Shown: one piece after another, positions 18,232 to 27,587 of the stretch | How the letters are laid out: each line of letters opens with the position of its first letter | Numbering within the stretch: position 1 is the first letter of the stretch | Assembly: GCF_016654015.1 (NCBI RefSeq) | Contig: NZ_JAEPWM010000004.1 | Coordinates: 1-64,000 of the forward strand | Length of the DNA: 64,000 nt | From: Ramlibacter ginsenosidimutans | Lineage (GTDB): Bacteria > Pseudomonadota > Gammaproteobacteria > Burkholderiales > Burkholderiaceae_C | Reading direction: 5' to 3' | Program-made: the position numbers and the translations under genes | The notes under the pieces: model-generated | The model's input: only the letters and a program-made list of their open reading frames with translations | What the model was told of the DNA's origin: nothing | The model's database searches: none

Positions 18232-19487
18232 GCCAACTCCTTTTCCTCGACGATGTACTTCCTCGTCCTGCGGCTCGTCGCCTCGACGCGCGGATCGCGT
18301 ACCCCGACCAGCGTGAACACCGTGGCCGCGATGGCCAGTGCGCCGTACCCGAGTGCGATCTGCGGCAGCGAATAGGTGTTGGACAGCCGGCCCGAGACGA
18401 GGCTCGGGAACGCGGCAGCGCCATAGCAGAGCAGGTAGATCGTGCTGAAGATGGGCGCGCGCTCGGCCACGGCGCCGCCCTGCAGCAGGCCACGGGTGGC
18501 GGCGCTGATGGCGATGCCCTGGCCGGCGCCCGCGACGATGGTTGCGCCTATGAACAGCACCAGTGCACCAGCGGTGATGGCGGCGATGGCGCCCGTCATG
18601 CCGGCCAGGAAGACGACCATGCCGACGCGCTGGGCGGCCGCGGACGTGAACCGTCCTCCCAAGGGGGCGCCGAGCACGCTGGGCGTCATGTACGCCGAGA
18701 ACACCAGTCCCAGGACAAGCGGGCTGCGGGTGTGCAGTTGGTCCACCACCAGCGCGGGCACGAACGCCTGGTAGAAGGCGCCGGTCGCCCAGGTGGCCAG
18801 GAACACCGCCGTCGCGGCCGGCAGCAGGTGCATGACCCGCGACGGCACGCGCACGCGGGGCAGCAGCGATTGCCACGCACCCGGCATCGGGGCCGCCGTT
18901 TCCGGGCTGATCGCAATGAGGACGGCAGACAGCAGCAGCAAGCCCACGCACACCAGGTAGACGAGCTCGCGTGGCCAGGGGCCGAACTGCACCAACGCTC
19001 CGGAGGCGATGGCGCCCACGGTGAGGCCAAGCATGGGTGCCTGACTGGACGCGACGGTGGCCAGCCATTCGGGCTGGCCCGCTGCGGCGTCGACGATGTA
19101 GGCGCTCAGGCTGCTGCTCGCCAGGCCGGTCCCCACGCCCACCAGGAGACGGCCGGCCAGCAGGGTGCCGATGTCGTGCACGTCCAGCAGGACCAGGCAG
19201 CCGAGCAGGATCACGGCGAGGCTCGCGATCGCCGCCCGCCGGCGCCCGACGTGATTGGACAGGCGTCCCAGCACCAGCAGTGCCGCGATCGTCCCCACCG
19301 CATAGGTGACGACGGCCATCGAGATGGCGGCGTTGGTGAGTCCGTCCTCCGCCCGGTAGATGTTGTACAGGGGGATGGGCGCGGCCGCCGCGGCAAAGGC
19401 GACCACCAGCGAAACCGCCGCGGAAAAGAAGGCCAGCCGTAGCCTTCCGCCCGGGTGCGGATCCTCCGGCGCTTGCAGGGCCGTCAT
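18228..19487 (-). CDS. MFS transporter
   Basis: This 419-residue protein has twelve predicted transmembrane helices. The loop after helix 2 carries LGRLSNHVGRRRAAIASL (about residues 76-93), a form of the MFS motif A. The helix 5-6 half is followed by a central loop near 205-215, as usual for drug/metabolite:H+ antiporters. Its start overlaps the stop of the quinone reductase gene (ATGA) and its stop overlaps the DsbA-like start (GTGA), giving a coupled three-gene operon. The substrate is not evident; export of a redox-active or electrophilic compound would fit the neighbours. Confidence 0.85.
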   Translation of the reverse strand: MTALQAPEDPHPGGRLRLAFFSAAVSLVVAFAAAAAPIPLYNIYRAEDGLTNAAISMAVVTYAVGTIAALLVLGRLSNHVGRRRAAIASLAVILLGCLVLLDVHDIGTLLAGRLLVGVGTGLASSSLSAYIVDAAAGQPEWLATVASSQAPMLGLTVGAIASGALVQFGPWPRELVYLVCVGLLLLSAVLIAISPETAAPMPGAWQSLLPRVRVPSRVMHLLPAATAVFLATWATGAFYQAFVPALVVDQLHTRSPLVLGLVFSAYMTPSVLGAPLGGRFTSAAAQRVGMVVFLAGMTGAIAAITAGALVLFIGATIVAGAGQGIAISAATRGLLQGGAVAERAPIFSTIYLLCYGAAAFPSLVSGRLSNTYSLPQIALGYGALAIAATVFTLVGVRDPRVEATSRRTRKYIVEEKELA

Positions 19488-20401
19488 GGGCTCACGCGGA
19501 TGATGGTCTTGCCCGGGCGTCGCGTCGTCGGGCTGAAGGCCGCGACGGCATCGTCCAGGGACGCCACGGTGCCGATGTTCGTGCGCAGGCGCCCGTCGCG
19601 CACACGCTGCACGATCTCCTGCAGCTGGCTGCGATCGGACTCGACGACGAAGTCGATCGCCACGCCGTCGGGCGGGCGCACCTCCGACGGCCCGACGACG
19701 GACACCAGCGTTCCGCCCGCACGGACCAGCCGCGCGGAGCGCTCGCCGATCTTTCCGCCTATGACATCGAACACGAGGTCGACCTGGCCGACGTCCTCCA
19801 GGGTCTCGTGGTCGAGGTCGACGAAATCGTTCGCCCCGAAATCGAGCGCCGCCTGGCGGTCGGCGGCGCGTCCGGTGCCGATGACATAGGCACCGAACTC
19901 ACGCGCGAGTTGCGTCACGATCGATCCGACGGCGCCTGCCGCGCCATGCGCGATGACGCTCTGCCCTGCGCGCAGGCGCCCGTGCTCGTGCAGCCCCTGC
20001 CACGCCGTGAGGCCGGAGATCGGCAGGCTCGCGCCGACGGTGAAGTCGACATCGCCAGGCAGCGGCGCGAGGTTGCGCGCCGCCACCGCCACGTACTCCG
20101 CGAGCGTGCCGTCGCGGTACCAGTCCGTGAGGCCGAACACCCGCTGCCCGACCGACAGGCCCGTGGTGCCGTAGCCCAGGGAAGTGACCACGCCGGCCAG
20201 CTCGTGCCCGGGGATTGTCGGCACCCGTTCGCGGCCGAGCCGATCGGCCCAGGTCGAAGGCCAGGTCAGCTCCGTGTTGACGAATCCCGACGCATGCACT
20301 CGAACGACCACGTCGTTGATCGATGCCTGCGGCTCGGGCCGCTGCGCCACTTGCATACCGGCCACGCCGGCGGCCTGGTACGTTACCGTGATTGCCTTCA
20401 T
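19484..20401 (-). CDS. NADP-dependent zinc-independent alcohol dehydrogenase / quinone oxidoreductase
   Basis: This MDR-superfamily oxidoreductase of about 305 residues has a GroES-like N-terminal half (VPTIPGHELAGVV near residue 70) and a Rossmann half with VIAHGAAGAVGSIVTQLAREFGA near 148, the AxGxxG nucleotide site of the quinone oxidoreductase group. No structural zinc cysteines are seen. It probably reduces quinones or enones with NADPH. Two adjacent ATGs (20404 and 20401) are possible; the second has better spacing from GAGAGG. It is the first gene of the operon and is transcribed divergently from the AraC regulator, which likely controls it. Confidence 0.83.
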   Translation of the reverse strand: MKAITVTYQAAGVAGMQVAQRPEPQASINDVVVRVHASGFVNTELTWPSTWADRLGRERVPTIPGHELAGVVTSLGYGTTGLSVGQRVFGLTDWYRDGTLAEYVAVAARNLAPLPGDVDFTVGASLPISGLTAWQGLHEHGRLRAGQSVIAHGAAGAVGSIVTQLAREFGAYVIGTGRAADRQAALDFGANDFVDLDHETLEDVGQVDLVFDVIGGKIGERSARLVRAGGTLVSVVGPSEVRPPDGVAIDFVVESDRSQLQEIVQRVRDGRLRTNIGTVASLDDAVAAFSPTTRRPGKTIIRVSP

Positions 20402-20647
20402 CATCCACCTCTCGTGTCGAGTTCTCGCCTGCACCGGCAGGCGATCCATGCGTCGAACGCCTTGGCGAGAATTGTCGGCACGCGCTTCATCCTCGCGTCC
20501 GGCAAACGTGTCGATTCGTCCGCGGGATGGATCTGCAGAGTTGCCAAGCCTCTGAGTCCATTGCGCAGGAGCTGGGCATGCTGCGGCGATTGCGTACCAT
20601 CCCGCTCCGGCGCGAACTTCTTCATCGCGCCACGTGGAGCCTGCAGC

Positions 20648-21592
20648 TTGAAGGAACATCCGGTCCTGCGCATTTCACCCGCCGATCTCGAGAGCCTGCT
20701 GGCGACCCTGGAGGTGAACTTCGTGGCGCTCACCGAATGCCTGGTCAGCACGGGCTACAGCCTCCAGCTGGGCGGCGTGAATGCGCCAGGCATTCACTAC
20801 AACCTGGTCGGCACCGGTCGGGCCATCGTGGACAACCTGGACCCCGTGCCACTGGTGCCGCACACGCTCATCGTCGTTCCGCCGAAGGCCCTGTTTCGCA
20901 TCGAGGTCGAAGGCAGCAACGGCTTTTCCGGCTTGCTTCCCGTCGATGGCCGGACGGACAAGCGATCGCCGGACACGGTGCGCAAGGTCACGGCGGGGGG
21001 CGGCGACCCTTCGCTCGTTCTCGTCTGCGGGTACTTCCACGCGACCTACGGCGCGTGTGCGGATCTCTTCGGCGGCTTGACCGAGCCCATCTTCGAGCAG
21101 TTCAGTGCCGAGGACCAGGTGGACGTCAAGCTGCAGGCAGCGCTCTCGGAGCTGATGGCGCAGGAGATCGGCAGCGGCGCGATGAGCGCCGCCTTGCTGA
21201 AGCAGGTGATCGTGATGCTCTTGCGCAGGTCGCTCGTGTCCGTGAACGCCTGGGTGGAGCGTCTTTCGGTGCTCAGCGACCCGCTGGTTGCGCGTGCCCT
21301 GGCCGCAATGGCCTTGCGGCCGGGGGACGAGCACTCGCTTCACAGCCTCGCCCACGTGGCTTGCCTCAGCCGCTCCGCGTTCGCGGCCCGGTTCACCAGC
21401 GCCGTCGGCAGGCCGCCGATGCAGGTTCTTCGCGAGCTCCGGCTGCGGCAGGCGATGAACCAGCTCAAGGCCGGCGGCGCGACGATCGAAGTGGTCGCCC
21501 GCAACGCCGGCTACGCCAGCCGCAGCAGCTTCATCAAGGCGTTTCGCAAGGCCTACGGCATCGAGCCTTCAGAGGTGCGCCGCGGCGCGTAG
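20648..21592 (+). CDS. AraC family transcriptional regulator
   Basis: The domain-bearing part is about 314 residues. An N-terminal cupin-like half (LRISPADLESLLATLEVNFVAL...GIHYNLVGTGRAIVDN) precedes a C-terminal AraC double helix-turn-helix with HVACLSRSAFAARFTSAVGRPPM and VARNAGYASRSSFIKAFRKAYGIEPSEVRR (about residues 237-312). No ATG gives the right N-terminus; TTG at 20648 is the best candidate, so the start is uncertain. It is divergent from the quinone reductase/MFS/DsbA operon across a gap of about 245 bases. That is the classic arrangement for a regulator of a divergent efflux or detoxification operon. Confidence 0.82.
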   Translation: MKEHPVLRISPADLESLLATLEVNFVALTECLVSTGYSLQLGGVNAPGIHYNLVGTGRAIVDNLDPVPLVPHTLIVVPPKALFRIEVEGSNGFSGLLPVDGRTDKRSPDTVRKVTAGGGDPSLVLVCGYFHATYGACADLFGGLTEPIFEQFSAEDQVDVKLQAALSELMAQEIGSGAMSAALLKQVIVMLLRRSLVSVNAWVERLSVLSDPLVARALAAMALRPGDEHSLHSLAHVACLSRSAFAARFTSAVGRPPMQVLRELRLRQAMNQLKAGGATIEVVARNAGYASRSSFIKAFRKAYGIEPSEVRRGA

Positions 21593-21600
21593 GCGTCCCC

Positions 21601-22314
21601 CTACCCTTCCGGCGGCCACCTCTCCCCCTTCAACCCCTTCACGATCCCCTGCACCTCCCCGACCTCCAGGTTCGCCGTATGCACTACCAGCAGGTCGCAT
21701 CCCAGCTTCTGGATTTCCTCGGTGGAACTGCGCTCCTCGAATCCGAGTGCCTGCAGTTGGTCCAGCAGGAAGCGCGCTTGTGAGGGGCTATCGAGCGCAG
21801 CGCTAGCGATCAACCGCCCTTGCCCCGAGACGACGGCCACGCGCGTGAGGCCGGGCGGCTCCGCAGGCAGGTAGGAGGCCATCTGCAGCGCGCGCTGCAC
21901 GGCCCGGAACACTTTCCGGAAGCCCACCTCCACCGCTTCTGCATCCGCATCGCCCGGCGCCTCCTGCGCCGACTCCTGCATCGCTTCCTGCACCGCGCCC
22001 TGCATCGCCTCTTGCATCAAGGCATCCTGCGCGGCGTCCTGCACAGGCTCGCGCTGCTCTCCTTGCTCCGGCGCATCCGCACGCTCCTCCATCGGCTCGT
22101 GCGCAGGCTCTTCCGCGCGCCCTTCCGCCGCCTCGTGCAAGCCCTCTTCCGGCCGCTCCTCTAGCAAGTCTTCCCGAGGTTTCTCCTGCGGCTCCCTGGG
22201 CGGCTCTTGCGGCGGCAGGTCGCCATGCAGCGCGTCCGCGCCGGCCATGGTCAGGAGGACCGGGGCAACGTCCGCGGGCAGCAGGAGGTCGTGGGGTTCG
22301 ATCATGTATGCCAT
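21601..22314 (-). CDS. Hypothetical protein with Glu/Pro-rich low-complexity segment
   Basis: I do not recognise this protein of about 237 residues. After a short N-terminus (MAYMIEPHDLLLPADVAPVLL) comes a region of roughly 90 residues made of Pro-Glu and Gln-Glu-Ala steps (repeated QEPxEP, EEPAHEP, MQEAMQGAVQEAMQE). The C-terminal 100 residues are ordered and end with RVAVVSGQGRLIASAALDSPSQA and LVVHTANLEVGEVQGIVKGL, faintly like a roadblock/LC7 or Vps51-like small domain. There is no signal peptide. The start is uncertain (22413, 22314 or 22305 are possible); 22314 is chosen because upstream residues look like translated spacer. It is convergent with the AraC gene, 8 bases apart. Confidence 0.5.
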   Translation of the reverse strand: MAYMIEPHDLLLPADVAPVLLTMAGADALHGDLPPQEPPREPQEKPREDLLEERPEEGLHEAAEGRAEEPAHEPMEERADAPEQGEQREPVQDAAQDALMQEAMQGAVQEAMQESAQEAPGDADAEAVEVGFRKVFRAVQRALQMASYLPAEPPGLTRVAVVSGQGRLIASAALDSPSQARFLLDQLQALGFEERSSTEEIQKLGCDLLVVHTANLEVGEVQGIVKGLKGERWPPEG

Positions 22315-22419
22315 GCCCGTCACCGGCCCGGCATCGGCGTCACGGGCCGTGCTGCGGCGCGCGGTGCGCCGGAAAGAAGTGTGCGTGCGCCGTGAGCGCA
22401 GTCCCGGTGGCAAGCGAAG

Positions 22420-22470
22420 TCGCTGGGGTTCGCTGCGCTCACCGCCAGCCTGCGAAAGGCCAGCCTACGA
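22420..22470. repeat. Intergenic palindromic repeat, copy 3
   Basis: A copy from GCTGGGGTTCGCTGCGCTC to ACCGCCAGCCTGCG lies at 22422-22453, followed by a short second end (GGCCAGCCTACG) at 22458-22469. It lies between the Glu-rich protein gene and the 3' end of the GH5 gene, in the orientation that reads AACCCCAGC toward the minus strand. Confidence 0.75.
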
Positions 22471-22500
22471 AGTCCACGAAGTCCGGTTCTGTGCATCACA

Positions 22501-23577
22501 TCAATCCAGCAGCGCCTGGCGCAGCGGCTCGATCCAGGCGCCCGCTTCGGGCGACCAGGCGCCGAAGTTGGAGGCGAACTCCCAATACGCCCAGGGAATG
22601 CCGCGCTTCTCGGCTTCGTCGCGCACGAAGCGCGTGAACTCCACGCGCGAGTCCAGGTCCGCCTTCTCGTGGGAGCCGAACTCGGAGATGTAGAGCGGGT
22701 AGCCCGTCCTGACGCTCCATGCACGCGCCGTGTCGAGCGATTTCACGATCTCGCCCTTCTGCCGTCCGTTGCAGCAGACCGTGCCGACCGGAAGGTTGCG
22801 GCCCAGGTAAGGCACGCCCTGGTGCGTGAACTCGAAGGGCTCATAGACGTGGATGGAGACGATGACGTGCCGGTCCGGCGGCACGCTGAGGCCCTTCAAG
22901 GCGACGGTGCTGTTCCACCCCACCGGCCCGATCAGCACGGTGCGATCGGGATCGGACTGGCGCACTGCCGCGAGCGTGCGCGCGGCCAGCGCGTTCCAGG
23001 CGGGCGCGTCGAGCCGCCCGTACGGCTCGTTCAGCAACTCGAAGATAAGCTTGGGCGAGCGGTTCTGGTACCGCTGCGCTATCTGCCGCCACATGTTCAC
23101 GAGACGTATCTCCAGCACGGAAGGGTCCACCTGCTGTTCACGCAACAGGGGCGCGCCGACCAGTTGGCTGTAGTGATGTAGGTCGAGGACTACGTAGACA
23201 CCTCGGGCGAGCAATGCATCGATGACTTCGTCCACGCGCCGGGCGAATGTCTCGTCGAGCGTGGCGTCGGCCGTGGGGGCCGCGTGATTGCTCCACCGCA
23301 CAGGCACGCGCACGTTGGAGAAGACGCTTGTTGTGATGCGAATGTACTCGGGATCGACGCGCAGGCCCCAGTCTCCTTCCTGTGGAGCTTCGAGCATGTT
23401 GCCCATGTTGATGCCGCGTCCGAGCTCTCGCGCGACGGTGCAGGTCTCTCGTGCCACAGCAGTACAGGACGGCGGTGCGATCGCGTTGTGCGCCTGTGCT
23501 GCTGTGCTTGCCGGGGTGGAATTCGCAAGCACAGCAGCGAATAACAGTTGAACCAGAGGCAAACGTGCAGTGCTCAT
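22501..23577 (-). CDS. Exported glycoside hydrolase family 5 (cellulase-like)
   Basis: This 358-residue enzyme has a signal peptide (about residues 1-28, ending near AAQA) and a complete (beta/alpha)8 GH5 domain. Visible family markers are RGINMGNMLEAP (about 54-65), VRVPVRWSNH (89-98), the acid/base glutamate in ELLNEPYG (E184), the histidine in VSIHVYEPFEF (about 240-250), and the nucleophile in LYISEFGSH (E299). GH5 enzymes cleave beta-1,4-glucans, mannans and related chains in the periplasm or outside. It lies immediately upstream of the eps operon in divergent orientation, so it may trim the exopolysaccharide or clear it from the periplasm. Substrate unproven. Confidence 0.88.
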   Translation of the reverse strand: MSTARLPLVQLLFAAVLANSTPASTAAQAHNAIAPPSCTAVARETCTVARELGRGINMGNMLEAPQEGDWGLRVDPEYIRITTSVFSNVRVPVRWSNHAAPTADATLDETFARRVDEVIDALLARGVYVVLDLHHYSQLVGAPLLREQQVDPSVLEIRLVNMWRQIAQRYQNRSPKLIFELLNEPYGRLDAPAWNALAARTLAAVRQSDPDRTVLIGPVGWNSTVALKGLSVPPDRHVIVSIHVYEPFEFTHQGVPYLGRNLPVGTVCCNGRQKGEIVKSLDTARAWSVRTGYPLYISEFGSHEKADLDSRVEFTRFVRDEAEKRGIPWAYWEFASNFGAWSPEAGAWIEPLRQALLD

Positions 23578-23899
23578 GTGGGACAGGACGCTATGTAAAT
23601 GTGAGTGCGGCCCGCATGATTCAGGGGCTCATGCGTCCCATATACGACTTGATGTAACTTGTCTAGCTCAGCGTGTTACCAGACTGCAGCGCGCGTAATG
23701 CGCCGCAGACACGGGGTTGTGAGCCTCTTCCCTGCTTCCGCCGCGCTTCCCTAGCTCTTGAGGAGCGTAAGAAACGCATCACGATCGTGAGATTGCGTAG
23801 CGCCCCTGTTTTACAGGGAGTCACAAGCGGCCTCTACCGCGAGTTCCAAACTGCCGCTCCTGTGTCGACGTTCTCTGACACATCGATTGGGAGCAGAGA
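23578..23899. promoter_or_regulatory. Divergent promoter region between GH5 and the eps operon
   Basis: These 322 bases contain no plausible gene. The region is visibly less GC-rich than its surroundings, especially 23590-23680 and 23770-23830, as expected for promoters and leaders of both the GH5 gene and EpsA. I see no convincing sigma-54 or sigma-70 pair that I would defend. Confidence 0.55.
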
Positions 23900-24643
23900 A
23901 TGAAAGAAAGAACCTCCAACTTGACCTGCAATGAAGCCGACCTGGTCCGCGTGTTGACTCGCGGAGCAGCGCTGGCGACCCGGGCCGAACTCGCGCACTG
24001 GCTGCAGCACGACGTGCAGCCCTGGATCCCGCACCAGATGCTGCTGTGGGCCGAGTTCCGCGACGGCATCGACGACTGCGCCGTGCTCTCCGCCCCCGCG
24101 CACCTGCGCGACTCCATCGGCGGCGGGGCCTGGGTGCCCAAGCTGATGGCGTACTTCGCCGACTGCTGGATCGCCGCGCAGCACACGCCCACGCGCGTCC
24201 CCCTTGCCGGCTGCGAAGCCCTGCTCGGCCCCGACATCAAGGCCTTGCAGCAGCGCGCCCGCTCGGCACTCGTGCACGGCGTCGTCGACCGGCACGCCGG
24301 CACGCGCCGCGTGTTCGCCGCCCTCGGCCCCGACTACTTCCAGGCCGACCCGGCCACCGGCACGCTGAAGTTGTTCATCTCCGTTCTGGACAGCGCGGTG
24401 CGCAGCACGCCGGCGCCCGTGGCCTTCCACGCGGATGGCGCGGTGTGCCGCGCCCTGAGCGAGCGCGAGCGCCAGATCATGCACTGGATCGCTCTCGGCA
24501 AGACCAACCCCGAGATCGGCTGCATTCTTCACATCAGCGAATTCACGGTGAAGAACCATATCAAGAGCATCTTCGCGAAGCTCGATGTCAGCAACCGCGC
24601 GCAAGCGGTGGCCAAGCTCAATCGCGTGAACACCTATGCCTGA
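23900..24643 (+). CDS. epsA: LuxR-type transcriptional regulator EpsA of the exopolysaccharide operon
   Basis: This 247-residue protein has an N-terminal ligand or signal region lacking a receiver-domain signature and a C-terminal LuxR helix-turn-helix. The latter is LSERERQIMHWIALGKTNPEIG followed by ISEFTVKNHIKSIFAKLDVSNRAQAV (about residues 190-240). The length and N-terminal motif (ALATRAELAHWLQHDVQPWIPHQ) match EpsA-type regulators (TIGR03020) that head methanolan-type eps operons in betaproteobacteria. Its stop overlaps the next start by eight bases, so it is cotranscribed with the sugar transferase gene. Regulation of the eps operon is inferred. Confidence 0.87.
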   Translation: MKERTSNLTCNEADLVRVLTRGAALATRAELAHWLQHDVQPWIPHQMLLWAEFRDGIDDCAVLSAPAHLRDSIGGGAWVPKLMAYFADCWIAAQHTPTRVPLAGCEALLGPDIKALQQRARSALVHGVVDRHAGTRRVFAALGPDYFQADPATGTLKLFISVLDSAVRSTPAPVAFHADGAVCRALSERERQIMHWIALGKTNPEIGCILHISEFTVKNHIKSIFAKLDVSNRAQAVAKLNRVNTYA

Positions 24644-26060
24644 AGTCCGCGCCGAACTGCTCCCCAGCCGGATCGAGCAGGCATCCCACTGGATGCCGGC
24701 GCCGAGCCTGGACAACCGCATGCTGGTCGCGCTCGAGATGATCCTCGAGCCGCTCGCGAGCGTGGCTTCGCTGTGGTTCCTGATCTGGTGGTTCGACGAT
24801 GACCTCGGTGTCGGGTGGGTGGTGGCGTCGGTGCTGGTGTTCGCGCTGGGTTATCCCGGGCGCAGGCAGTTGCAACTCAGTCCCCGCAGCGTCGTGATCG
24901 GCACGCTGGTCATGTGGGTGTGGACCGCGGGCCTGCTGCTCACCATGGGCTTCGCCAGCGGCCGCATGGACAACTTCGATCCGGTGGTCGTCGGGCACTG
25001 GCTCTGGTTCGCCCCCGCGGTGCAACTCGCGACGCACTGGGCGCTGCGCGGCGCGGCGCCCAAGCTGGCCCGCCTGCAAGGCCAGGTGCAGCGGGCGGTG
25101 ATCGTCGGCACGAATGAACAAGGCTGGCTGCTGGCGCAACGGCTGGCGAACGCGCCGGACTCCGCGATCGAGCTGATGGGTATCTTCGGAGCGCACCCGG
25201 CGCCCGAGGGCCTCGCGGGCCGCTGCCCCACGCTGGGCAAGTCCAGCGATGTCGCTGCCTACGTGAAGGAGCATCGCGTCGACCGCGTGTACCTCTCCGT
25301 GCCGATGACGGCGTCGTCCCGCACCACGCGCCTGCTCGACGCACTGAAGGACACCACGGCCTCCGTGTACTTCGTGCCGGACATGTTCGTGACGGACATG
25401 ATCCAGGGCCGCGCCGACAAGGTGTGCGGATTGCCGGTGGTGTCCGTGTGCGATACGCCGTTCCGCGGTCCCGCGGGCGTGATCAAGCGCATCAGCGACC
25501 TGGTGCTGGCCTCCCTGATCCTGCTGCTGATCTCGCCGGTGATGATCGTCATCGCGCTCGCCGTCAAACTCAGCTCGCCCGGCCCGGTGATCTTCCGGCA
25601 GCGGCGCTATGGCCTCAATGGCCAGGAAATCATCGTCTACAAGTTCCGCTCGATGACCGTGACCGAGGACGGCCCGGCCATCGCCCAGGCGCGCAAGAAC
25701 GACTCGCGGGTGACGCGCGTGGGCGCCTTCCTGCGCCGCACTTCCCTGGACGAGCTGCCGCAATTCATCAACGTCCTGCAAGGCCGCATGAGCGTCGTTG
25801 GTCCGAGACCACACGCCATCGCGCACAACGAGATGTACCGCCGCCTGGTCAAGAGCTACATGGTGCGGCACAAAGTGCGCCCCGGCATCACGGGCTGGGC
25901 GCAAGTGAACGGCTTCCGCGGCGAAACCGAGTCGATCGAGAAGATGGAAGCGCGCGTGCACTGCGATCTCGACTACCTGCGGAACTGGTCGTTGCGTCTG
26001 GATATTTACATAATCCTCAGGACCATCCGCCTGGTGTTCCGGGACGGTGCGGCCTACTGA
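24636..26060 (+). CDS. Undecaprenyl-phosphate glucose phosphotransferase (WcaJ-like)
   Basis: This 474-residue polyisoprenyl-phosphate hexose-1-phosphate transferase has about four N-terminal helices (residues 30-130) and a CoA-binding-like Rossmann domain ([21 protein letters not shown], about 151-171). A fifth helix follows (about 288-315), and then the catalytic bacterial sugar transferase domain with [28 protein letters not shown] and [15 protein letters not shown] (about 335-410). The Asp-Glu pair in SLDELPQF is essential in the family. It starts repeat-unit assembly on the inner membrane by loading the first sugar. It is the only such enzyme in the window, so both loci may depend on it. 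Glucose is the usual substrate of this subgroup. Confidence 0.9.
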   Translation: MPEVRAELLPSRIEQASHWMPAPSLDNRMLVALEMILEPLASVASLWFLIWWFDDDLGVGWVVASVLVFALGYPGRRQLQLSPRSVVIGTLVMWVWTAGLLLTMGFASGRMDNFDPVVVGHWLWFAPAVQLATHWALRGAAPKLARLQGQVQRAVIVGTNEQGWLLAQRLANAPDSAIELMGIFGAHPAPEGLAGRCPTLGKSSDVAAYVKEHRVDRVYLSVPMTASSRTTRLLDALKDTTASVYFVPDMFVTDMIQGRADKVCGLPVVSVCDTPFRGPAGVIKRISDLVLASLILLLISPVMIVIALAVKLSSPGPVIFRQRRYGLNGQEIIVYKFRSMTVTEDGPAIAQARKNDSRVTRVGAFLRRTSLDELPQFINVLQGRMSVVGPRPHAIAHNEMYRRLVKSYMVRHKVRPGITGWAQVNGFRGETESIEKMEARVHCDLDYLRNWSLRLDIYIILRTIRLVFRDGAAY

Positions 26061-26193
26061 CATGGGAGCAGTGATGTCGGCGCCCCTGGTGGATGGTGGA
26101 GACTCCGCTGGCGTGGACCGCGATGAGCGTGGCCACGTGCACGGACGCAAGCCCCGATTTCGGGGGCAATTTCACCAAAAGCCTGAGGATTCC

Positions 26194-27564
26194 ATGAAGA
26201 AACTAGTCACCTTCCGGCCGGTGCTGGCCACCTTGTGCGCGCTGCCGTTCGCGGTACATGCGCAAGGCGGGCAGCCCGAGGGGCCGGCGCAACCGTCGCA
26301 GCCTTCGATGGCGTCGACGCCCTCCTCGCCGTCCACGCCCTCGGTGCCGCAGTCGGCGCTGTGGCAAGGCACGCCGTCGCAGGCGCCCGGCATTCCGTAT
26401 CCCTCGGGCCTGTACTACCCGAACGCCGCGTTCGCTCCTGCGGGCACGCAGGCGTCGACGGTGACGGAGGAGGAGGTCGGGCCGGCGCTGCGGTTCCGCG
26501 TATTGGCCGGCATGGAGCACGAGAGCAACGTCACGCGCGTCGCCACCGGCGGCAAGTCGGATACGGCCTCCTACCTGGGCGTCGGCCTGGCCGCCGACCG
26601 CCACTTCGGCCTGCAGCGCGTGCGCGCCGACCTGGAAGCGAACGCCTACCGCTACCACAACGACTCGTCCCTCGACTACAACATCTTCAACTACGCGGCC
26701 GCGTGGGACTGGTCGCTGACGCCGCGCTTCCACGGCACGCTCGGCGCCAACCAGCAGCAGTACCGCGAGGTGCAGCTCGACCCGGTGACGCTGACCAACC
26801 AGGTCGGCCGCCGCACCGAGAGCGAGGAACTGCTCCAGGGCGTCTACGAGATCGGCGCCGCCTGGCGTGTCACCGGCGACGTGTCGCACACGCACTCCCA
26901 TTCCTCGCTGGCGAACAGCTGGAACGGCAACCCGGATCTGACCAACGGCCGCGTCGGCGTGGGCTACGAGTTCGGTTCCGGTGCGTCCGTGTACGGCCGC
27001 TACCGGCACGGCTCCGGCTCGTACGGCGACAACGCCGCCGGCGGCGGCGACTTCCACGAGGACGAGACGGACATGGTGCTGAAGTGGCCTGCGACCGGCA
27101 AGACCTCCTTCGACGCGCGCCTGGGCCACCTGCGCCGCGAGCACGACACCAACAAGCAGCGCGACTTCTCCGGCGCCGTCGGCTCCGCCGTCGTGAACTG
27201 GGCCGTCACCGGCAAAACGTCCATCGCCGGCGGCGTCAGCCGTGACCTGAATGGCACCGGCGACATCGTCGGGGGCCGCGTGACCAGCGATCGCGTGTTC
27301 ATCGGGCCGCTGTGGCGGGCGACCCCGCTGGTGGCCGTGAACCTGCGCTACGACCACGTGCACCGCGCCTGGGAAGACATTCCCTCGGGCTCGTTCAACG
27401 CGGGTCGCGACGAAACCGCCAACGTCCTGTCCGCAGCTGTCGAATGGCAGCCGCTGCGCTGGATGTCGGTGTCCGGATATGTCCGCGGAGAGCGGCAGAC
27501 GTCCAACGCCAACACGGGCTACCACAACACCACCGTGGGGGCTGCCGTGAAGGCATTTTTCTAA
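26194..27564 (+). CDS. epsL: Outer-membrane beta-barrel exopolysaccharide protein (EpsL-like)
   Basis: This 456-residue protein has a signal peptide (MKKLVTFRPVLATLCALPFAVHAQ), a Pro/Ser/Gln-rich linker (about 25-80), and then alternating aromatic beta-strands of a barrel to a C-terminal phenylalanine (VGAAVKAFF). It matches EpsL/BBP-type proteins of eps operons, which probably help pass polymer across the outer membrane. ATG at 26194 is preferred because the signal peptide begins there and CTGAGGA precedes it; an in-frame extension to 26047 would bury the signal. It is followed by epsE after 23 bases. Confidence 0.83.
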   Translation: MKKLVTFRPVLATLCALPFAVHAQGGQPEGPAQPSQPSMASTPSSPSTPSVPQSALWQGTPSQAPGIPYPSGLYYPNAAFAPAGTQASTVTEEEVGPALRFRVLAGMEHESNVTRVATGGKSDTASYLGVGLAADRHFGLQRVRADLEANAYRYHNDSSLDYNIFNYAAAWDWSLTPRFHGTLGANQQQYREVQLDPVTLTNQVGRRTESEELLQGVYEIGAAWRVTGDVSHTHSHSSLANSWNGNPDLTNGRVGVGYEFGSGASVYGRYRHGSGSYGDNAAGGGDFHEDETDMVLKWPATGKTSFDARLGHLRREHDTNKQRDFSGAVGSAVVNWAVTGKTSIAGGVSRDLNGTGDIVGGRVTSDRVFIGPLWRATPLVAVNLRYDHVHRAWEDIPSGSFNAGRDETANVLSAAVEWQPLRWMSVSGYVRGERQTSNANTGYHNTTVGAAVKAFF

Positions 27565-27587
27565 CCAGCCATGAAGGGAGTGCGCTC

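Noticed and set aside
26047-26193. N-terminal extension of the EpsL-like barrel protein
   Set aside because: The 49 extra residues would precede a normal signal peptide and overlap the sugar transferase gene; the ATG at 26194 has its own ribosome binding site.
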